Assembly (NCBI GenBank): GCA_934130085.1
Contig: CAKOXK010000019.1
Span: forward strand, 1 to 9,053
Origin: an uncultured Clostridia bacterium
GTDB taxonomy: Bacteria; Bacillota; Clostridia; TANB77; CAG-508
Reading direction: 5' to 3'
DNA length: 9,053 nt
Shown: positions 5,537 to 9,053 of the stretch, piece by piece
How positions within the stretch are numbered: position 1 is the stretch's first letter
How the letters are laid out: every line of letters starts with the position of its first letter
Notes under the pieces: model-generated
Database searches by the model: none
What the model was told of the DNA's origin: nothing
Seen by the model: the letters and a program-made list of their open reading frames with translations, nothing else
Program-made: the position numbers and the translations under genes

Positions 5537-6601
5537 ATGGCTAAATATGATGTAACTTCTGAACTTGCTTCAGTTATCAAATCAACAAGGATTGCAAATA
5601 ATGTAACTGCTAAATCGATTGCAGAACATGTTGGAAAAAGTCAGTCCTATATTTCGAAATTGGAAAAAGGCGATATAAAATCAATTGAGCAAAGCAAATT
5701 AATCAGTATTTTTAGATTTATACTCGGAAGTGAGGAAGCATTTCAAGATTTTCTTAATAAATCTTTATCAAAAATAATCTCTTCTGTCGCTTTGAGATAT
5801 AATGATGATGAAATTAATGAACAATTTTGGTACTTAAATTTTGATCAAGTCTTGAGACTTATCCCTATACCTGAAAAAATGATAGATGACTTGTCTGAAA
5901 AGATTAAAGATAATAATATTTCAATTGAATATCTTTGTGAAAGAATAAACGGAAATGAAAGTATAAGTCCGGAAGTTGCAGATTTGGATTCTTATCCATA
6001 TAATACATGGTTCCCGCTTGTAGAAGATGGAGAAATAAAGTCTAGATCTATTAAAATGAAAGTGTCAAAATCTGAGATTTATGATATTCTTAATAAAGAT
6101 AAGTTAAGCACTAATTATGTGACAATGTTATCTATTGTATATTACATTATTATAATAATTAAACATGGTCATTCCACCGAAATATCGAAAGAAAAATATA
6201 AAGAAATAATGACATATTCTATAGAGTATCTAAATGGTCATCACTTTTTTTCATTAGAAGAAAAACATTATCTCGAAATGAGTGCTAAAAGCGAAAAAGA
6301 CCGCAATGCCTTGCTTTCTGAATTTGACAAGGATAATGCTCAAACTATTAATATGATTATTAATACTTTTCGAGTGTTCTCTGATATTGACATTTTGAAA
6401 ACAACCGAATATCTTAACCAGTTTAAGAATAATTTAGATTGGGATAGTGGATTCATGTTAAGATTGATTAGCTTCAACTTTTATGAAATCATAAATATCG
6501 AAACCGAGCAAAAACAACAGTTATTATACGAAATTAAAAAGTTAATCGAAAAATATAAAGATATTCCGGATACAGAAAATCAAATTAAAATATATGATTA
6601 A
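5537..6601 (+). CDS. XRE-family HTH regulator with long helical C-terminal domain
   Basis: A 354-residue protein. Residues about 9-62 form a Cro/C1-type helix-turn-helix: IKSTRIANNVTAKSIAEHVG, then KSQSYISKLEKGDIKSI, with SQSYISKLEKG as the recognition-helix signature. Residues 63-354 are acidic, mainly helical, and not recognised. They contain a short hydrophobic stretch YYIIIIIKHG (202-211) that is too short for a clear membrane helix and more likely a buried helix. The start is set by AGGTGA five bases upstream of the ATG. The gene is divergent from the CIRCE mini-gene and CBASS block and shares a mirrored promoter region with a 14-bp palindrome, which suggests it regulates itself and its neighbours. 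The large C-terminal domain may sense a ligand or protein; what it senses is unknown. A terminator follows. Confidence 0.85.
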   Translation: MAKYDVTSELASVIKSTRIANNVTAKSIAEHVGKSQSYISKLEKGDIKSIEQSKLISIFRFILGSEEAFQDFLNKSLSKIISSVALRYNDDEINEQFWYLNFDQVLRLIPIPEKMIDDLSEKIKDNNISIEYLCERINGNESISPEVADLDSYPYNTWFPLVEDGEIKSRSIKMKVSKSEIYDILNKDKLSTNYVTMLSIVYYIIIIIKHGHSTEISKEKYKEIMTYSIEYLNGHHFFSLEEKHYLEMSAKSEKDRNALLSEFDKDNAQTINMIINTFRVFSDIDILKTTEYLNQFKNNLDWDSGFMLRLISFNFYEIINIETEQKQQLLYEIKKLIEKYKDIPDTENQIKIYD

Positions 6602-6615
6602 TTTTATATAAAAAC

Positions 6616-6650
6616 AAGAAGCTCAATTCATCGAGCTTCTTTCTTTTTTA
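6616..6650 (+). terminator. Terminator after the XRE regulator
   Basis: AAGAAGCTC (6616-6624) pairs perfectly with GAGCTTCTT (6633-6641) across an 8-base loop, followed by TTCTTTTTT. This is a standard intrinsic terminator 15 bases after the stop codon. Confidence 0.9.
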
Positions 6651-6656
6651 TATTGA

Positions 6657-6684
6657 TTGAAACAAAAATCAATGGTAATATTAT
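6657..6684 (+). promoter_or_regulatory. Probable promoter of the small HTH gene
   Basis: TTGAAA (6657-6662), a 16-base spacer and TATTAT (6679-6684) lie between the preceding terminator and the gene at 6720. The region is very AT-rich, so the exact boxes are uncertain, but a promoter is needed here. Confidence 0.5.
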
Positions 6685-6719
6685 ATTGTAATAAATTATC
6701 TGAAAAGAGGTGAATAGTT

Positions 6720-7043
6720 TTGAACAAGTATACTGATGATGAAATTAGGAATATGAAGAAAATCACTTGTCAGATAGCAGCAGATTATCTCGGCATCTCT
6801 GTTATCGCTGTCAGAACAGGAATGAGATATGAAAAACTGCCTATCGGTTTTGCTATAAAAAATGAAGACAGCTATACAGACAGTTGGAGCTATAATATTA
6901 TTCCCGAAAGATTAATTGCCTATAAATACGGTAAAATCAATGAAGTTCAGGTTCGAGGAATTGAACAAAATCTTGAGAATATCATTAAAGAATTTACTGA
7001 AATGAAAAGCGATTTAAGTTTTTTATTGCGTGGCGACGAATAA
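6720..7043 (+). CDS. Small HTH DNA-binding protein, excisionase-like
   Basis: A 107-residue protein starting at a TTG (6720) with AGAGGTG about 8 bases upstream. Residues about 14-40 (KKITCQIAADYLGISVIAVRTGMRYEKLP, here split as KKITCQIAADYLG and ISVIAVRTGMRYEKLP) have the helix-turn-helix pattern of excisionase or MerR-like proteins. They are followed by a wing-like segment (FAIKNEDSYTDSWSYNI) and IPERLIAYKYG. The C-terminal third is a charged helix (VQVRGIEQNLENIIKEFTEM) that may mediate dimerisation. Similar proteins occur in Clostridia phages and integrative elements. It is the first gene of a probable two-gene operon with the 537-residue protein. A role as recombination directionality factor is possible given the nearby tRNA attachment scar, but no integrase is in the window; a transcription regulator is equally likely. 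Confidence 0.7.
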   Translation: MNKYTDDEIRNMKKITCQIAADYLGISVIAVRTGMRYEKLPIGFAIKNEDSYTDSWSYNIIPERLIAYKYGKINEVQVRGIEQNLENIIKEFTEMKSDLSFLLRGDE

Positions 7044-7156
7044 TTAGGGAGGTGAAACAATCACAAATAATATATGAAAATGAAATAAAACAAATTCAAG
7101 CAACAAAAATCTTGATAGAAGAATCGTTAATTAATTTACGAAGGGAGGTTATTATC

Positions 7157-8770
7157 TTGGCAAAATATAAAATGACAGCTTTTTCAAGGCAGAAAATATA
7201 TGATGAGATATGGCTAAACTCTACCTCACGAACAGCGAAAAAATATGATGTACCATATCAAAAGTTTAAGGAGTCATGTGAAAAATATAACATTCCACTT
7301 CCGTCAAACTCGTATTGGGCAAGTCTTTCTGTTGGAAAGAAAGTTGAGAAAACACCATTACCGGAATCCGAAATCACAGCAATACTTTTGCCAGTAACTG
7401 ATAGAAGTAAACCAGTAACCGTTCAAAATAAGACTCAACAAAAACCATTCAAACCTTTAGAAGTGGAGCAAACAACTATTTCTACTGAAAAGCAAAAATT
7501 AATGCTTGAAGAAGAATACGGTATAAAAACTAACACAGAAAATGGAATCAATACATATGACAGAAATACCCTTTATGAGGAAATATGGAATGAACCCATA
7601 ACGAAGGTAGCAAAAAAATATGGAGTTTCTGATGTAATGATACACAAAATCTGTAAATCATTAAATATTCCAAAACCTCCTGTAGGATACTGGCGCAAAA
7701 TTGAAACAGGTCACCATGTACCCCAAATACCATTGCCGCCTTCTGATGATGTTACAACAAAAACAGGTTTGAGAAGTACTGACACTGTTATTGACGGTTC
7801 ACCTAATAAAGCAATACTTGACTTTTTATCTGACGATGAAAAGCAAAAAGTAATTTCTGCTGCTCAGAAAATTATATTCAATTTATCTGATGAATCTACG
7901 ATTCTGCATTCTGTATTAAAAGCAAATAAAGCTAAAATAAATTCATGGAAAAAGGATCATAAGCGAGATATTTCTGCCTCACGCAAGAGAGATAGATATT
8001 ATTCTATTCCTAAAGGGGAACCTCCACTTTATTATGATATTTCCGATGAAAGTCTACCCAGAGTGCATTGTTTGGTTGATACACTATTCAAATGTGTAGA
8101 GTCATTAGGCGGAAAAACTAACGATGATCTGTCGCTTGAAATCAGGGATGAAACTGTTACTTTTAAGGTTATTGAGAGCGAGAGCAAAATCGTTCATGTA
8201 AAAACAAAAGAAGAATTGAGAGAACTTGAGAAATACGAAAAGGAAAAGCAGAAATACAAATGGGCATCTAAACCGCAAATCAGAAGTTGGGACTACATTT
8301 TTAACGGAAAAATCAAGCTCTGTGTATTTGAAGGAAAATATTATAAAGACACCAATACTTCATTAATTGAGAATCAACTCGGTAATATTCTTATTGATTT
8401 ATATGAGAAATCAGAGATAATAAAAGTTGAGCGAAAAAAACGTGAAGAAGAAGAGCGACTTCGTGAAGAAAAAAGGCGCAAAGAAGAAGAATTAATACAA
8501 AGGCGGGATATTGAAATTGATAGAACAATCGCGTTGGTTAATGAAGCAGAAGATTTTGCAGTTGCCTGTAAAATACGTAAGTATATTGAAGCCGTTTCTT
8601 CAAAACCAAACTTAACTGATGAAGACAAGAAATGGATAGAATGGGCTAAAAATAAGGCTGATTGGTATGATCCCACTGTAAAGCTTAATGATGACTTACT
8701 TGGAGAAAGAGAACATTCAAAGGATGAAGAATCAAAAAAGCTTAAAAAGTCAAGATATAGCTGGTGGTAG
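7157..8770 (+). CDS. Duplicated HTH-like GYW-motif protein with coiled coil
   Basis: A protein of 537 residues from TTG 7157, which has AAGGGAGG eight bases upstream. The frame is open back to a GTG at 7052 (572 residues), but that codon overlaps its own Shine-Dalgarno. Two copies of a 60-residue HTH-like unit are visible. Copy 1 (about 9-69) has IYDEIW, TAKKYDVPYQK, CEKYNIPLPSNSYW, VGKKVEKTPLP. Copy 2 (about 133-195) has LYEEIW, VAKKYGVSDVM, CKSLNIPKPPVGYW, TGHHVPQIPLP. A middle domain (about 295-415) and a highly charged coiled coil (about 420-460) follow. The C-terminal WIEWAKNKADWYDP (493-506) matches the end of a widespread family of uncharacterised proteins with this layout. The HTH units suggest nucleic-acid binding. 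It is the last gene before the tRNA-Leu attachment scar. Function unknown. Confidence 0.8.
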   Translation: MAKYKMTAFSRQKIYDEIWLNSTSRTAKKYDVPYQKFKESCEKYNIPLPSNSYWASLSVGKKVEKTPLPESEITAILLPVTDRSKPVTVQNKTQQKPFKPLEVEQTTISTEKQKLMLEEEYGIKTNTENGINTYDRNTLYEEIWNEPITKVAKKYGVSDVMIHKICKSLNIPKPPVGYWRKIETGHHVPQIPLPPSDDVTTKTGLRSTDTVIDGSPNKAILDFLSDDEKQKVISAAQKIIFNLSDESTILHSVLKANKAKINSWKKDHKRDISASRKRDRYYSIPKGEPPLYYDISDESLPRVHCLVDTLFKCVESLGGKTNDDLSLEIRDETVTFKVIESESKIVHVKTKEELRELEKYEKEKQKYKWASKPQIRSWDYIFNGKIKLCVFEGKYYKDTNTSLIENQLGNILIDLYEKSEIIKVERKKREEEERLREEKRRKEEELIQRRDIEIDRTIALVNEAEDFAVACKIRKYIEAVSSKPNLTDEDKKWIEWAKNKADWYDPTVKLNDDLLGEREHSKDEESKKLKKSRYSWW

Positions 8771-8794
8771 TAATACATAATTATTTATGTATTA
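8771..8794. repeat. Perfect AT-rich hairpin after the GYW-motif gene
   Basis: TAATACATAA and TTATGTATTA are perfect 10-base arms with a 4-base loop, starting right after the stop codon. It could be a weak terminator or transcript-end stabiliser, but no T-run follows and the stem is almost pure A/T. Confidence 0.55.
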
Positions 8795-8862
8795 GGTCAT
8801 ATGAGAGATAATACACCATTTTCTATCAATAAATTAATTAATTCACCAAGGTGTCGTCACCA

Positions 8863-8914
8863 TTAGGTTCTAGTTTCGAGAGGAGTGCAGGTTCAAGTCC
8901 TGTCACCCGCACCA
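8863..8914 (+). other. tRNA-Leu(UAG) 3' half, element attachment site
   Basis: From the anticodon loop (TTAGGT, anticodon TAG at 8864-8866) the sequence continues with the 3' anticodon stem TCTAG and a class II variable arm of 13 bases. The T arm follows (GCAGG, loop TTCAAGT, CCTGT), then the acceptor strand CACCCGC, discriminator A and encoded CCA (8912-8914). The 5' half is missing: the bases before 8863 cannot form an acceptor or D arm. Tyrosine recombinases often use an anticodon-loop crossover and leave exactly such a duplicated 3' half at the distal end of their element. Short TCACC/GGTGT repeats at 8842-8861, just inside, may be integrase or excisionase contacts. The DNA to the left is therefore probably island, and the DNA to the right host chromosome. 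Confidence 0.8.
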
Positions 8915-8917
8915 AAG

Positions 8918-8949
8918 AAGAATCGATACTTTTGTATCGGTTCTTTTTT
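8918..8949 (+). terminator. Terminator of the tRNA-Leu transcription unit
   Basis: AAGAATCGATAC (8918-8929) pairs with GTATCGGTTCTT (8934-8945) over a TTTT loop, with one G-T wobble, and a run of six T follows. It starts 4 bases after the tRNA CCA end, as expected for the native terminator of the tRNA gene that served as the insertion site. Confidence 0.88.
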
Positions 8950-8950
8950 A

Positions 8951-9006
8951 TTGACAGGAATATTTTTTGATTTATCCTGATACTAATTGATATCAATTAG
9001 TATCAG
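8951..9006 (+). promoter_or_regulatory. Promoter overlapped by a perfect 30-bp palindrome
   Basis: A perfect -35 box TTGACA (8951-8956) is followed 16 bases later by TATCCT (8973-8978, four of six to consensus). A perfect 30-bp palindrome occupies 8977-9006; its left half is CTGATACTAATTGAT. It would cover the predicted transcription start, so it looks like an operator for a dimeric repressor acting on a rightward gene outside the window. No coding sequence is visible from 9007 to the edge. The regulator is unknown. Confidence 0.6.
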
Positions 9007-9053
9007 TTACTCAAATAAATACAACTACAATAAACACATAAAAAAATCCCCCG

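Noticed and set aside
7548..7733. Minus-strand frame inside the GYW-motif gene
   Set aside because: It is antisense to the second HTH-like repeat and has no translation signals.
8374..8778. Minus-strand 134-codon serine/arginine-rich frame
   Set aside because: It mirrors the Glu/Lys-rich coiled coil of the plus-strand protein; the serine and phenylalanine runs are the antisense of GAA/AAA-rich codons.
8842..8914. A complete tRNA gene ending at 8914
   Set aside because: Only the anticodon-loop-to-CCA portion fits. The bases before 8863 pair with the acceptor strand at only about four of seven positions and form no D arm.
1..9053. CRISPR array, insertion sequence or integrase gene
   Set aside because: No regularly spaced direct repeats, no transposase or recombinase motifs (DDE, or tyrosine-recombinase R-H-R-Y) in any long frame, and no IS-type terminal repeats were seen.

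Overview
The window looks like chromosomal DNA of a low-GC Gram-positive bacterium, most likely a Clostridia/Ruminococcus-type member of the Firmicutes. The evidence is an AT-rich composition, strong AGGAGG-type ribosome binding sites, TTGACA/TATAAT promoters, several TTG starts, a DUF6809-like gene fragment and a CIRCE (HrcA) operator. It reads as the distal end of an integrated defence island. At 8863-8914 lies the 3' half of a tRNA-Leu(UAG), beginning in the anticodon loop and followed by a terminator. This is the usual scar of a tyrosine-recombinase element at a tRNA gene; no integrase is present in the window.

Left part (1-2346): a truncated DUF6809-like gene runs off the left edge. It is followed by a decayed type II restriction-modification pair. 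The endonuclease-like gene (377-1259) carries two in-frame stops and a frameshift. The C5 cytosine methyltransferase (1317-2306) closely resembles M.HaeIII (GGCC) and is broken by one TGA replacing a conserved glycine codon. By eye I find no GGCC in the window, although CCGG occurs about ten times. A bidirectional terminator separates this block from the convergent CBASS operon.

Centre (2350-5341, minus strand): a compact three-gene CBASS anti-phage operon of the 'type II-short' kind. A CD-NTase makes the cyclic nucleotide signal, an E2-like conjugating enzyme with a SEC-C zinc tail stands without E1 or JAB partners, and an S-4TM membrane effector executes cell death. The effector's homology extends upstream of its first ATG into codons with no normal start. 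Upstream on the same strand is a 39-residue basic mini-protein whose promoter carries a near-perfect CIRCE operator. No terminator is visible between it and CBASS, so a HrcA/GroEL-controlled transcript could run into the defence operon. CBASS also has its own promoter and a leader hairpin.

Right part (5437-8770, plus strand): a divergently transcribed XRE-family regulator (354 aa) shares a mirrored promoter region with the CIRCE promoter. After a terminator come a small HTH protein (107 aa) and a protein of unknown function (about 537 aa) with two copies of a HTH-like GYW motif domain and a coiled coil. The tRNA-Leu scar, its terminator, and a promoter overlapping a perfect 30-bp palindrome close the window.
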